Origin: Polychytrium aggregatum
Lineage: Eukaryota; Chytridiomycota; Chytridiomycetes; Polychytriales
NCBI RefSeq assembly: GCF_025602895.1
Contig: NW_026516410.1
Span: 1-54,248, forward strand
Direction: 5' to 3'
Length of the DNA: 54,248 bases
In this document: positions 9,600 to 18,412 of the stretch, in pieces
How the letters are laid out: the number at the start of each line of letters is the position of its first letter
Numbering within the stretch: position 1 is the first letter of the stretch
The notes under the pieces: generated by a model
The model's database searches: none
The model's input: the letters and a program-made list of their open reading frames with translations, nothing else
Told to the model about the DNA's origin: nothing
Made by a program: the position numbers and the translations under genes

Positions 9600-10746
9600 C
9601 CGTCACAAGCCCTACGGACTCCTTGCCTCGCTCCCTGTTCCCGATCGCCCTTGGTCTTCTGTCTCCGTCGACTTCATCACCCAGCTTCCCGAGTCCTCTG
9701 GACACACAGCCATCTGTGTGTTTGTCGACCGCTTCACCAAGATGGCCCACTTCGTCCCGTCAAGCAACGAGGCCAACGCCGAGGACACTGCTCGGATGTT
9801 TGTCGAGCACGTCTTCACCAAGCACGGTCTTCCAGACGATATCGTCTCAGACCGAGGATCTACCTTTGCCTCCAAGTTCTTCCAAGCCGTCCTGACCCGC
9901 CTCAAGATCAAGCACAAGATGTCGACTGCGTTCCATCCGCAGACCGACGGCCAGACCGAGCGGGTCAACGCCATCCTCGAGCAGTACCTCCGCTGCTTCA
10001 TCAACTTCCAGCAAGACGACTGGGCCCAGCTTCTCCCTCACGCCGAGTTCACCTACAACAACACCTCTCAAGCAACCCTCGGCTGCTCCCCCTTCTTTGC
10101 CTACACCGGCTACCACCCTCGTTTTTCCGTCGCCCTTCCCCGCACCACCAAGAATGCCTCCGTCGCCGACGATCAAGCCCGAGCCATTCACTCCCTCCAC
10201 GATGAACTCAAGTTCAACATCGCCCTTGCCCAGGACTCCCAAGCCAAGTTCTACGACCCCGGCCACTCCCCTTCCCCTCCGTTCAAGATTGGAGACCGAG
10301 TTTGGCTCTCCGCCAAGAACATCAAGACCCAGCGACCCACGGCCAAGCTCGACCACACCAAGCTTGGGCCGTTCAAGATCGTCGCTCAAGTCGGTTCCCG
10401 CGCTTTCAAGTTGGACTTGCCCTCGTCCATGCGCATCCATCCGGTGTTCCACGTCTCCCTCCTCGAGCCTGCCGCCGATGACAAGATCCCAGGTCGAATC
10501 ATCCCGCCCCCTCCACCCATCCAAGTCGACGGCCACGACGAATGGGAAGTCGAACAGATCCTGGACTCCAGGCTGTTCCGAGGTAAGCTCCAGTATCTTG
10601 TGCACTGGCGTGGCTACACGGTGATGGATTGCACCTGGGAGCCCGCCAGCAATCTTGCACATTGTCCGGAGCCTGTCGCAGCCTACCACTCCTCTCATCC
10701 CTCGAAGCCTGGCCCTCTCGGAGCTCGGGCCTTGAGAGGGGGGTAG
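9600..10746 (+). CDS. pol: Family B Pol, second part: integrase core and chromodomain
   Basis: This continues the reading broken at 6532. It shows the integrase core Asp (SVDFITQLP), Asp (VSDRGSTF) and Glu (DGQTERVN), the GPF module (KLGPFKIVAQVG), and a chromodomain (DEWEVEQILDSR, YLVHWRGY, CTWEPASN). The stop codon (10744-10746) lies inside the polypurine tract that abuts the 3' LTR. It has no start of its own and is not expected to be translated while B' is in place. The phase fits: 3067 inserted bases shift the frame by exactly one, as observed. Confidence 0.92.
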
Positions 10747-11327
10747 TGTCATGAACACCCTCTGCCTTTGCCCTCTTCCTTCCTTTGCCTTTGCCCTTTC
10801 CTTTCTGTTTGCCTGCCTTAGCGCTTTCCCTTCCTTCTGTTTGTTTGTTTCCCGCGCTGTGCTGCCTTGTTGTCTTCCCGCCAGCACGCGCGCTGTCTGT
10901 GTTCCGTTCCCGCTTCCTTGCTGTTGGTCGTGGGTTACGCCCACGACGCCGCCTCGACGCCGCCTGACGCCTTGGCGCCGCCATGCCGCCGCCACTGACG
11001 CCCGCTGACTCACGGATCCCGAGTCACGGCCGCCACCTGCTTCGCTCGCTGCTTCGCCCTCCCCGCCGCTGCTTCGCTCCTGCCCCCTCGCTCTGCAACG
11101 TCGATCCTTGGCGCTCGCATAAATAGCCCTCCGACCAGCCTCTGTCTTTTGCCTTCGTCTTGCCACTTTGTATTTTTAGTATCCTAAGCCTTGGATCTAG
11201 AATAAAACTTTGGCTTCACACTTGACACTCTGTGTCCCAGTCCAGTCCCCGCTCCTCTCCCTACGTTCGAGTCTTGCATTAGGACTCTTGCGCGCTTCCC
11301 TGCTTGCCCCGTTGTCCAGTCTTGACA
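10747..11327 (+). repeat. 3' LTR of element B (581 bp)
   Basis: It matches 1919-2499, with the same ends (TGTCATGAACACC to CTTGACA) and the same TATA and R-start signals. It is followed by the GCAAG target copy. Confidence 0.95.
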
Positions 11328-11332
11328 GCAAG

Positions 11333-11660
11333 TCCAACTTGAAAGCGTGGGAACCGACTTGAGCGACAATTTGAAAGGCCGAAGCTTGGTGTGGTCGAGC
11401 TTGGCCGTGGGTCGCTGGGTCTTGATGTTCTTGGCGGGGTGCCAGACTCAGTCTCCGACCTTGAACGGAGGGGAAGGGGAGTGGCCGGGGTCGTAGAACC
11501 TGGCTTGGGAGTCCTGGGCAAGGGCGATGTTGAACTTGAGTTCATCGTGGAGGGAGTGAATGGCTCGGGCTTGATCGTCGGCGACAGAGGCATTCTTGGT
11601 GGTGCGGGGAAGGGCGACAGATGGAACGCGGTCGACAAGAGCGAAAAGGAAAGACCTTCA
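11333..11660 (-). pseudogene. Relic of a B-like Gypsy pol (integrase end), split by A1 and B
   Basis: Read on the minus strand, this matches B pol between the integrase core and the chromodomain with many substitutions, and its frame is broken. Bases 1904-1918 on the other side of element B are its direct continuation (matching about 10418-10432). An internal deletion joins an integrase STAFH-type motif to the ALPRTTKN region. It is the oldest retroelement layer here; both B and A1 inserted into it, only 15 bp apart. Confidence 0.8.
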
Positions 11661-11664
11661 GACT

Positions 11665-12387
11665 CTAACAAGCCATGGTGGCGTCAGCGACCTGCGCCTC
11701 CGTGGTTGCTTGCTGATGCGCGATAAACTTCCAGACCCGGTTAAGGAACTCGTACACGTGGGTCGGGAGCTGCGAGCGTTTCACTGGTGTGTCCGTTCCG
11801 AAGGGGGACTGGTGAAGGATCTGGATGATCTGACTCACGACAAAGTCGCTTGTGTCGAGGGCCCCCTTCCAGTGGGCGGAGGCGATGAAGTCGGGGACAC
11901 TCTTTGTTTTGCCAATCTTGTGAGACCACTCAATGAAGGTTTTGACGACCGTGTAGAAGCGTGTGTTTTCCACTCGGGGCATGATCTGCCCAACAAAGTT
12001 CTCGGGGTTGTACTGCTCGAGGGTGGCGGCGAACTGCTCAAGGGTGACTGGGGAGTCGGGCTCGTCGTGGTATAGGCGACAGTAGGTAGAGACCTCGTCG
12101 TGTGAAAGCAGCTCGCGCTCGATGGACTCAAGGAGCTCCACCGTGACCTCGTCCTTTGTGTAGAGATGAGAGAAGGAGTTGAGGCGCTTGAAATAGGCAA
12201 GGAGACGGGATTGGTCGAAGATCCCGAGCTCATCCGTATTCGTAATCAACACCTTGTTCAGCGGGATGATTGGGGTAAACTCAGGCTCGGTGTTTGCGTC
12301 AGCGGATGCGTCAGGTGCGATTTCTGAAGCGTGGGCTGGGGATGTTTGGGGTGCGTGCTCGGAGACGACAAGGACGGGCTCGGTCAT
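11665..12387 (-). CDS. G1: hypothetical protein, 240 aa
   Basis: I do not recognise this family. The ATG at 12387 opens a 240-residue frame with an acidic, Ala/Pro-rich N-terminal 40 residues, then a compact mixed helical domain with many Leu, Phe and Glu. There is no signal peptide or membrane segment. Codon use (C/G-rich third positions) supports real coding. It is divergent from G2, with 231 bp between the two starts. The C-terminus (VADATMAC, stop) falls at the edge of the retroelement relic. The stop region reads GACTCTAACA on the plus strand, the same ten bases that end the family A LTR, so the true C-terminus may have been lost to an old insertion. Confidence 0.6.
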   Translation of the reverse strand: MTEPVLVVSEHAPQTSPAHASEIAPDASADANTEPEFTPIIPLNKVLITNTDELGIFDQSRLLAYFKRLNSFSHLYTKDEVTVELLESIERELLSHDEVSTYCRLYHDEPDSPVTLEQFAATLEQYNPENFVGQIMPRVENTRFYTVVKTFIEWSHKIGKTKSVPDFIASAHWKGALDTSDFVVSQIIQILHQSPFGTDTPVKRSQLPTHVYEFLNRVWKFIAHQQATTEAQVADATMAC

Positions 12388-12618
12388 TATTTACGATGGC
12401 CTTGAAGTGGCTTGAGATTATTTGCGGCTTGTTGACACCGCGTGCACGATGACCTAATGCACCACTACCACTGTCCAAGCGGAAGCAGCATTGCTATAAA
12501 CACCACAGCGAATATAAAAACCCAGCGTCCACCCTCCAGTGAAATCACCACCAAACCTCCTCTATTGAAAGTGACATTCGATCCCTCTTTTTTTTCATCA
12601 AGTCAACCATTACACAAT
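12388..12618. promoter_or_regulatory. Shared intergenic region between divergent G1 and G2
   Basis: This stretch of 231 bp lies between two divergently read frames. Towards G2 it has AT-rich TATA-like motifs (GCTATAAACA near 12492, AATATAAAAA near 12511) and a poly-T run ending about 25 bp before the ATG. A similar T-run precedes the start of G3. No ORF or RNA gene was seen. Confidence 0.4.
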
Positions 12619-13008
12619 ATGGAATCAGGAAGAATGAAAACCAACAATCGCGAGGATGATCTTACACGGATGGCAAGGAGTATCATGGATACATACGACC
12701 CAGTTACAATTGAAAAGGTTTTCCGATTGGATCCAATGTCGCGAATTTTGAACGATTGGGCCAACGGATCCTCCTCGATTGTACCTACCCAAAACTCGTC
12801 TCCAAACCAAAACCCATCCCCTCACGGTCCCCTTCAGTGTTCATCAGTACAAACCCCGTTCACATATTCTCCAAGTAGCAAGTATCCATTTTCTCAGGTA
12901 GCTATAAGCGATGAAGAGGTGAAAAATCATATAGTTTATGTGATTCGAATCCTAATAGATTGTTTATCATTGTCGTAGGTTCAAAGCAATAATGCAAATT
13001 CGAAGTGA
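12619..13008 (+). CDS. G2: short paralogue of the G3 N-terminus, one predicted intron
   Basis: The first exon (12619-12897) encodes 93 residues. Its first ~50 align with G3: DDLTRMA, PVTIEKVF (PATIERVF in G3), LNDWANG. A clean GT-AG intron is predicted at 12898-12978 (81 bp, CTAAT branch-like motif, TTGTCGTAG acceptor), leading in phase to nine more codons ending at 13008, for 102 residues in all. Unspliced, the frame would run to a stop at 12978. It is directly upstream of G3 in the same orientation, so it looks like a tandem duplicate reduced to the N-terminal domain. Function unknown; it could be a decaying copy. Confidence 0.5.
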
Positions 13009-13172
13009 TTCAGGGCACTCGTCATCATGCTCATGAATTTCTTTTGAAGGGCGTCAAAATATATCTTTTGTTGTTTGGGAATTCTTGGATTCAGTATCAT
13101 TCACACCACCGATTCTAAATCACACAGCCAATCATGTTACTTTTTTTTATCCAAGACACTAAATATACTTTG

Positions 13173-15308
13173 ATGTCTTCAAATTCTCAATCCAACACCA
13201 ATCGACCAGATGATCTTACCCGGATGGCCCAGAGTGTCTACGACGCAGCCCATCCAGCTACCATCGAAAGGGTGTTTCAAATTGATCCAGCCTCGCGAGC
13301 TCTGAACGATTGGGCGAATGGTAAGCCATTCATCCCCGTTCAGTATCCATCCCATGCACCTGCACCAACCGTTGATGTCAATCATTGGGCTCCTGCGAAA
13401 CAACCGACTTCATTCCCCCATCCATCCGGAGCGCCCGTTTCCGCACCACTGGCCGAACCACCCGTCAGCCTTGGTAAACCTCTGGATGCTCCAGGACCTG
13501 TCACAGGATCGAACCTCTTTATCAGTAATCCACTTGGATCACAGGTACCGGACTCTTCAGCATCTGTGTGGGGTTCACATCTCCCTAAACCACCAACAGC
13601 GGCGTTGGATAGAGAAGTAGACATGCGCGAAGCACCGAATTATCAACATACATGGGAGGATGGGGGCATTGATAGCGATTGGGAAACGATTCAAGATGCC
13701 AAAGATCTTCACACCATTGCACTGGCAGATGTTGAATCAGATCAAGCAAGCGCCACGAATCTGGAAACCGACATCGCCAATACCATCAAAAACAAAGGTT
13801 ACATTGTGCGTAAAATTGATGGATATCTCAAAGACATCCAAGCTCAAATTGACCGTATCAATGACACTACTATTGCAAAAAACACACAACCGCTTCTTAA
13901 AATTGACTCCGATAGGCTGGAAAAACTAGAGGGTGCTGCTAATGAAAAGGAATTTATCAAAAAATGGAAGACGAGCCTGAAAAAAGCAGATACGAACGTT
14001 CGGAAAGTTTTACATGACCTAAATGAACTCAAGAGGAGCTTGGAGGCCAAGAAAGATCTGCAGCTGAGACTCGAAGCTGCTTTTGTCACTGATTACGAAA
14101 TTCCGATACATGATGCTTTGGAAGAACTCAAAAATCAAGAGACTGCCTATGGCAAACTAATCGATAAAGGAAGCCCCGATTACCTGAAAAAAATCGAAGG
14201 GATCGATGAAAACATATTAAAGACTAAACTTACTTTCGGCGCTGCAAACGAAAAATATCTTAAATTCATAAAGACCACTGAAGAAGGCAAAGCCCTCCAA
14301 GCGAGTTTCACGGATGAACTAGGTCCCGAATGGCTCGACGATAAAATTGAAGACATTGAAAATAATATTGTACAATTCAATGGATTATATGATAATTTTT
14401 CACCCACAATTAAAGCGAAAATTGCGACTGTGAAACAAACTATATCTGCATCTGCGCGTAGAGTATCGAACGCCAGTTCAACAGGCACCATAACCCAACC
14501 AGCGCCAGCACCCCAAGTAAGCACATTCCAACCGGGTTCATCCAGTACGGGACAAGCCGCTCGTTCGACATGGGATGCCAAACCTCCAATTTACAGCGGT
14601 CCAGCCAACACCAACACCAATGCATCTAATTTTCGGGTCGGTGAATCTATTCCCCCACCCTTGACCGCTTCAGGAACAAGTTCAGCACAGACGACGTACA
14701 CCCCACCACCCAGCATGCCCGCAACCCCCCTGAACCTAACACAGAAGCCAACGAACGACGACGACGATGACACCTACACCAGCTCGCCGGGCCCGACCCT
14801 TACTGAATCGGATTTTGCACCCCTGCGACACCGTCTCTCCTATTCCAGCGGCAACTCGCCCTGGGCCGCCCGTACTCAGCCCTCGATCGGCAACCGCGAT
14901 CTGAAAACGGTCCTCAAGGACATCATCGGCATGCACGTCAAGCTGATGAAGCAGCGGACGACACCGGCCGAGCCAATGCGCAGCCTCTTTGACAAGTCGC
15001 CGTATATTCGCAGCACCCCGCTGAACAACACCAACTTCACACCCTCGCTCTTTGGCGTGGACCAATACCACATCGACAACGCACTCGACGAGCTCATCGA
15101 AAGCCACGATTTGAAGCCGCTGCTCGACAGCGAATCGCTCTATCCAACGACATCGATCCTGTCCACCAGCACACCCGCGGCATCCCCTGGTCTCTTTTAT
15201 CAATTCAATCCATACAACCTCTATGCGTCGTCCATCATGGCCGGAGCAGGTCCGGTCGACGAAACGATCTACGACGACACTGAAGGCGCGTTCTACGACG
15301 ACTACTAA
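13173..15308 (+). CDS. G3: 711-aa hypothetical protein with central coiled coil
   Basis: I chose the ATG at 13173 rather than the upstream one at 13134 because it aligns with the start of G2, including the T-rich leader. The N-terminal ~50 residues are shared with G2 (DDLTRMAQS, TIERVF, LNDWANG). A Pro/Ser/Thr-rich region follows, then a highly charged Lys/Glu helix-rich block (about residues 200-375) typical of coiled coil, a second low-complexity stretch, and a more ordered C-terminus ending in acidic YDDTEGAFYDDY. There is no signal peptide or membrane segment. Base composition changes inside the gene: AT-rich with A/T third positions until about 14740, then strongly GC-rich to the end. 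Family not recognised. Gene order G3-G4-G5 on one strand with short gaps hints at a functional group. Confidence 0.7.
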   Translation: MSSNSQSNTNRPDDLTRMAQSVYDAAHPATIERVFQIDPASRALNDWANGKPFIPVQYPSHAPAPTVDVNHWAPAKQPTSFPHPSGAPVSAPLAEPPVSLGKPLDAPGPVTGSNLFISNPLGSQVPDSSASVWGSHLPKPPTAALDREVDMREAPNYQHTWEDGGIDSDWETIQDAKDLHTIALADVESDQASATNLETDIANTIKNKGYIVRKIDGYLKDIQAQIDRINDTTIAKNTQPLLKIDSDRLEKLEGAANEKEFIKKWKTSLKKADTNVRKVLHDLNELKRSLEAKKDLQLRLEAAFVTDYEIPIHDALEELKNQETAYGKLIDKGSPDYLKKIEGIDENILKTKLTFGAANEKYLKFIKTTEEGKALQASFTDELGPEWLDDKIEDIENNIVQFNGLYDNFSPTIKAKIATVKQTISASARRVSNASSTGTITQPAPAPQVSTFQPGSSSTGQAARSTWDAKPPIYSGPANTNTNASNFRVGESIPPPLTASGTSSAQTTYTPPPSMPATPLNLTQKPTNDDDDDTYTSSPGPTLTESDFAPLRHRLSYSSGNSPWAARTQPSIGNRDLKTVLKDIIGMHVKLMKQRTTPAEPMRSLFDKSPYIRSTPLNNTNFTPSLFGVDQYHIDNALDELIESHDLKPLLDSESLYPTTSILSTSTPAASPGLFYQFNPYNLYASSIMAGAGPVDETIYDDTEGAFYDDY

Positions 15309-15353
15309 TTTCCCCCGGTCTATGTCATCCGACGACAACACACAAACCAAAAC

Positions 15354-16007
15354 ATGTCCGCCGTTCTTCCCCATGACGATGCCCCGATCCCCGGCCAGCG
15401 CTTTGCGTGCATCTCGATGGTATCTCCGCTGAACCCCCGAAACAAGTGCAGCATCCAAGCGTTCAAGCTGCGGGGAGTGACCGATACCCTGGACGATGCA
15501 AAGTCGCTGGCCCACGCCATTCGCAACACGGACCCTTCCTTCGACGTCTTTGTGATGCCGGTGGGCCGCTGGGTCCCGTGGGTGGACAATCCGCTCGAAG
15601 TCCCCGACGTCAACTATGTGCAGTCGCAGCTGACCGAGCTGATCAACGAGCACAAGAAGCATGTGAAGGAGTCGACCAAGGCCTTCAACGAGCACATCGA
15701 AGCGCTCAAGTCCACGACGGGGCCGATCCCAGTCCCTCCCGAGAAGGAGACGGTGTCTCTGTGGTTCGACATCAAGCGTCTGGCGTCTGTGCTGGAGTAT
15801 CGCCAGCGCGAGCTGGAAGGCATGATCGAGCGGTACAATGAGATGCCGGATGAGGAGCGGAAGCACGCCGAGTCACTGCCACTCCCCGCATTCGAGATCG
15901 CACCATTCAAGCCCCCTGCCTTTGAAGCTCCGCCTGAAGACAACGGTGCACACGACCAGGTGATCGACGGGAAGGGGAAAGGCAAGGCCACCGTCCACGC
16001 CAACTAG
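15354..16007 (+). CDS. G4: 217-aa protein resembling an uncharacterised large-DNA-virus (NCLDV) family
   Basis: The N-terminal ~100 residues carry a pattern I recall from an uncharacterised family widespread in nucleocytoplasmic large DNA viruses (I believe DUF5832): PIPGQ at 11-15, an ISMVSP strand, AFKLRGV at 36-42, a TLDDAKSLA helix, then DPSFDVFVMPVGRWVPW (60-76) and a Glu/Lys helix. After residue 125 comes a charged helical segment and a Pro-rich acidic tail ending in GKGKGKATVHAN. Its biochemical role is not known to me. The gene has no intron, starts 45 bp after the stop of G3 and ends 104 bp before G5. The family match is from memory and needs a profile search; the coding call itself is firm. 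Confidence 0.65.
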   Translation: MSAVLPHDDAPIPGQRFACISMVSPLNPRNKCSIQAFKLRGVTDTLDDAKSLAHAIRNTDPSFDVFVMPVGRWVPWVDNPLEVPDVNYVQSQLTELINEHKKHVKESTKAFNEHIEALKSTTGPIPVPPEKETVSLWFDIKRLASVLEYRQRELEGMIERYNEMPDEERKHAESLPLPAFEIAPFKPPAFEAPPEDNGAHDQVIDGKGKGKATVHAN

Positions 16008-16111
16008 ATGGGGCACCACGGACTTTGCAGTGTCCGATAGCACCGACCAGGTACAAAAGGGCCGCCGGTGCCGCTGGTGCCGCTGGTCCTCGTTCACCAC
16101 CTTCATCGATC

Positions 16112-16528
16112 ATGTCTTCCTCGTTCATCTACAACCGCCAACGTTCGCCCGTCCTGTTCGAGTCCCCGCCTACCCCGGACACCAGGGGCTCCGTCGGCAA
16201 GGCCAAGCGCATCAAGCTCGAGCGCACCGACACGGCCAGCGCACGATTCAACGACTTGCTCGATTTCGTTGACGACCAGTCCTGCGATCTCAACGACGAC
16301 ATCGTCGAGGCAAAGTTTGCCTTGACGACTTCTTCAGTCCCGATCGACTCGAACCGGGTGTACAAGCGAATCTTTGGCCTCTACACCGACGCCGCCTCGG
16401 AGATCCTCCTGAACAAGAACATGTCGTCCGCTCGGTTCAACCAGCTGCACACGCTGATGCAGGAACTGAGGGGCTGGCTGGGTGCGCCAAAGACGGAGGA
16501 TGATGACGGGGTGATGGTGAATATGTGA
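16112..16528 (+). CDS. G5: 138-aa hypothetical protein
   Basis: The ATG at 16112 (MSSSFIYNRQ) is preceded 60 bp upstream by a TATA-like TACAAAAGGG (16052-16061), so I prefer it over the longer frame from 16025. The N-terminal 40 residues are basic and disordered (KAKRIKLER, a possible nuclear localisation signal). The rest is helical (RFNDLLDFVDD, VYKRIFGLY, RFNQLHTLMQELRGWLG). No known motif, signal peptide or membrane helix was seen. It is the last of the four same-strand genes G2-G5. Confidence 0.6.
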   Translation: MSSSFIYNRQRSPVLFESPPTPDTRGSVGKAKRIKLERTDTASARFNDLLDFVDDQSCDLNDDIVEAKFALTTSSVPIDSNRVYKRIFGLYTDAASEILLNKNMSSARFNQLHTLMQELRGWLGAPKTEDDDGVMVNM

Positions 16529-16742
16529 TGGGCTGGACAGCTGTACTCCCCCGCTACACGATGGTGGTGTGGGAGATGTCGGACATCAAATACACAGCCC
16601 ACTCCATATCTAATGCAGAAACCCGTCGTCCTGATGCACGCCCACTCCATGCCTCATGCACCGCTGATCCGCTCTAATACACACGACCCGAAACGTCTCC
16701 ATGGTTCATGGAGTGACCCCGATCGCTCTGAAACCCGTCTCA

Positions 16743-17065
16743 CTCCATGGGTCCTGGATGAGCTGGCTGAAACCCCCGGCCAAGAAAGAGATTGAAATTT
16801 TTTGAATTTTCTGTATTTTGGGGTAGCTGGCAGCGACGACAAGACCCTCACTCCATGAAATCCATATCTAATACACAGCACTGACACAACCACACCCTCA
16901 CTCGATAACATCACTCCTTGAGATCCAAGGAAGGTACAAATACCACTCACTCCATGCAGAATTCTAATGCACAACCCCGACACACCCACTCCATGAATCC
17001 GGAAATCTAATGCACAAGAGCGTACAACTCACGAATCGTGGAGTGGTAGAAATGACCGGTGGAAG
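16743..17065. repeat. Dispersed repeat R1, copy 1
   Basis: About 320 bp that align, with moderate divergence, to 29442-29647 and its continuation at 42791-42910. Shared landmarks are CTCCATGGGTCCTGGATGAG at the start, GAAATTTTTTGAATT, ACAACCACACCCTCACTCGA, and TCTAATGCACA...GAGCGTACAACTCACGAAT near the end. The second copy was split by element C, which makes this copy the model of the empty site. Confidence 0.75.
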
Positions 17066-17721
17066 TCGGTGGAAACGGGTGAGGACATCCTGATGGAGTG
17101 GATCGTTTGCTGGGCGAAGCACTTTTCCTCTCCATGATCTCAGTGTGGCCATTTTTCTCGGTGGAAACGGGTGAGAGGGTGGTGAACGATGGAGTGCCGG
17201 TCGTTCCCCGGACCTTTGGCCCAACAAAACGCAAATGCAAATTTTTCAAATTTTTCAAATTCACTTTTTTTATTCAAAATGGTCTGAAATCTTGAATTTG
17301 TTAGTGTTCTCACCCGTTTTCACCGATACCCTCTCCATGAAAAAAGGGGGGGCTTCCCGTCTCCACCGAGACATTTTGGCACTCGACGATATCACTCCAT
17401 ACATTCATGAAATCAAAAGAAATGAATATACATTTCCTCTCCATAATCAATGAAAAATATCATCATGGAGTGGGGCATGTGTGCCGTGGCAATGAGTGAT
17501 GGAGTGGTGGCATGGAGGGCCGTGATCCTCGGTGGAAACGGGTAGTGGCACTTGCGCACTCCATGACCGTGATCCCACCCCATATCCTGGCTCGGCGCTG
17601 GGTATGGGCAGGTTGGGAGAGGTGCATCCTTCCTGGCTGCTCACACAGCACATTAGAGGCTGGGCGGCAGGAGGGTCTGGCAGGAAATCGAAGGAAACCC
17701 CCATGTCGAGGGTGTAGAACC

Positions 17722-18121
17722 CCTTCTTCCAATCCTCTTCCAACCCGCTCACAAGCGACGACGTTTCACTTCCGAGTCTCTTACGAGTTTTCAGCCCCAC
17801 ACCATGTTTATCGAGCGAGCTTCACTTCCGAGTCTCTTCCGAGTCCACTCCATGAATGCGAGCGTGGGCCCCAAATCCTTCCCGGCCAGGAATATCTTTT
17901 TTTTCTTGAAAATTTTTGTTTTTTCTTCTCCAATGCCCCCAACCGGCCCCCAAAAGAGCTTCTCACTCCATATTCACTTCCAAATCACTTCCGAGTGAGT
18001 TCCGCGGTGGTATTCTCTCCATGTTTTCAGTGTTGAATGATAATAATAACACACTCCATGAAAAATTCCTCTTCCGAGTCTCTTCCGACCACTCGATGGG
18101 TCTCTTCCGAGTCTCTTCCGA
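17722..18121. repeat. Dispersed repeat R2, copy 1
   Basis: A 400-bp segment nearly identical to 26073-26472, same orientation; the visible differences are a few bases near 18033 and 18096. It is rich in an 11-bp word of the form TCTCTTCCGAG and ends with several copies of it. No ORF, terminal inverted repeat or target duplication was found. Here it lies upstream of G6; the other copy lies just after G10. Confidence 0.85.
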
Positions 18122-18329
18122 ATCTTCTGGGCCATGGGTGGTACCGAGAGCGCGGAGCGACGGGGGGGGCGTATACGACTGACTGGCCTGGCAGCGTCGG
18201 GTCGGCGGAAAAGCGAAAGAGCCTGCTGCGCATGCCAGAGGACAGGGTCCAGCATTTCGCACCGGGCGGAGGTTGGCCTCGGCGCGACATGTCTCCCCCC
18301 GTCGACGCCAGCAGCCCATGCCCCCCCCC

Positions 18330-18340
18330 TCATAAAGCCC
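18330..18340 (+). promoter_or_regulatory. TATA-like element of G6
   Basis: TCATAAAGCCC lies 83 bp before the G6 ATG. Comparable elements are found before G5, G7, G10 and G13. GCGACATGTC at 18284-18293 also occurs upstream of G7 (minus strand, 22872-22881). Confidence 0.4.
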
Positions 18341-18412
18341 GCTGCCACCGGGAGCGCTTCGCCCGCCCTCCTCGTCTTCCCTCCCGCCCTCGCATCTGCC
18401 TTCCTGACGATC

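Larger units (their letters stand above)
1919..11327 (+). mobile_element. Family B Ty3/Gypsy chromovirus, complete but split by nested B'
   Basis: The element has 581-bp LTRs at both ends and a 5-bp target duplication GCAAG (1914-1918 and 11328-11332). Internal order is LTR, primer-binding site, gag, pol (protease, RT, RNase H, integrase, chromodomain), polypurine tract (10732-10746), LTR. Pol is interrupted at 6532 by B'. Removing B' plus one CACTC target copy (3067 bp) returns the two pol halves to one frame, so B was probably functional before that hit. B landed in an older minus-strand B-like pol relic. Confidence 0.95.
16529..18412. other. Gene-free 1.9 kb stretch rich in CACTCCATG motifs and dispersed repeats
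   Basis: I see no convincing gene. The stretch holds roughly 17 copies, on both strands, of CACTCCAT(G), often followed within a few bases by CTAATGCACA-like words. It also holds three copies of CGGTGGAAACGGGT (about 17055, 17158, 17530) plus an inverted one (about 17314). Two longer dispersed repeats, R1 and R2, are inside it. The last ~100 bp form the leader and promoter of G6. Confidence 0.7.

Noticed and set aside
11665..16528. A complete giant-virus insertion
   Set aside because: Only G4 resembles a viral family; no capsid, polymerase, packaging ATPase or transcription-factor gene is present, so I keep it as a hypothesis only.
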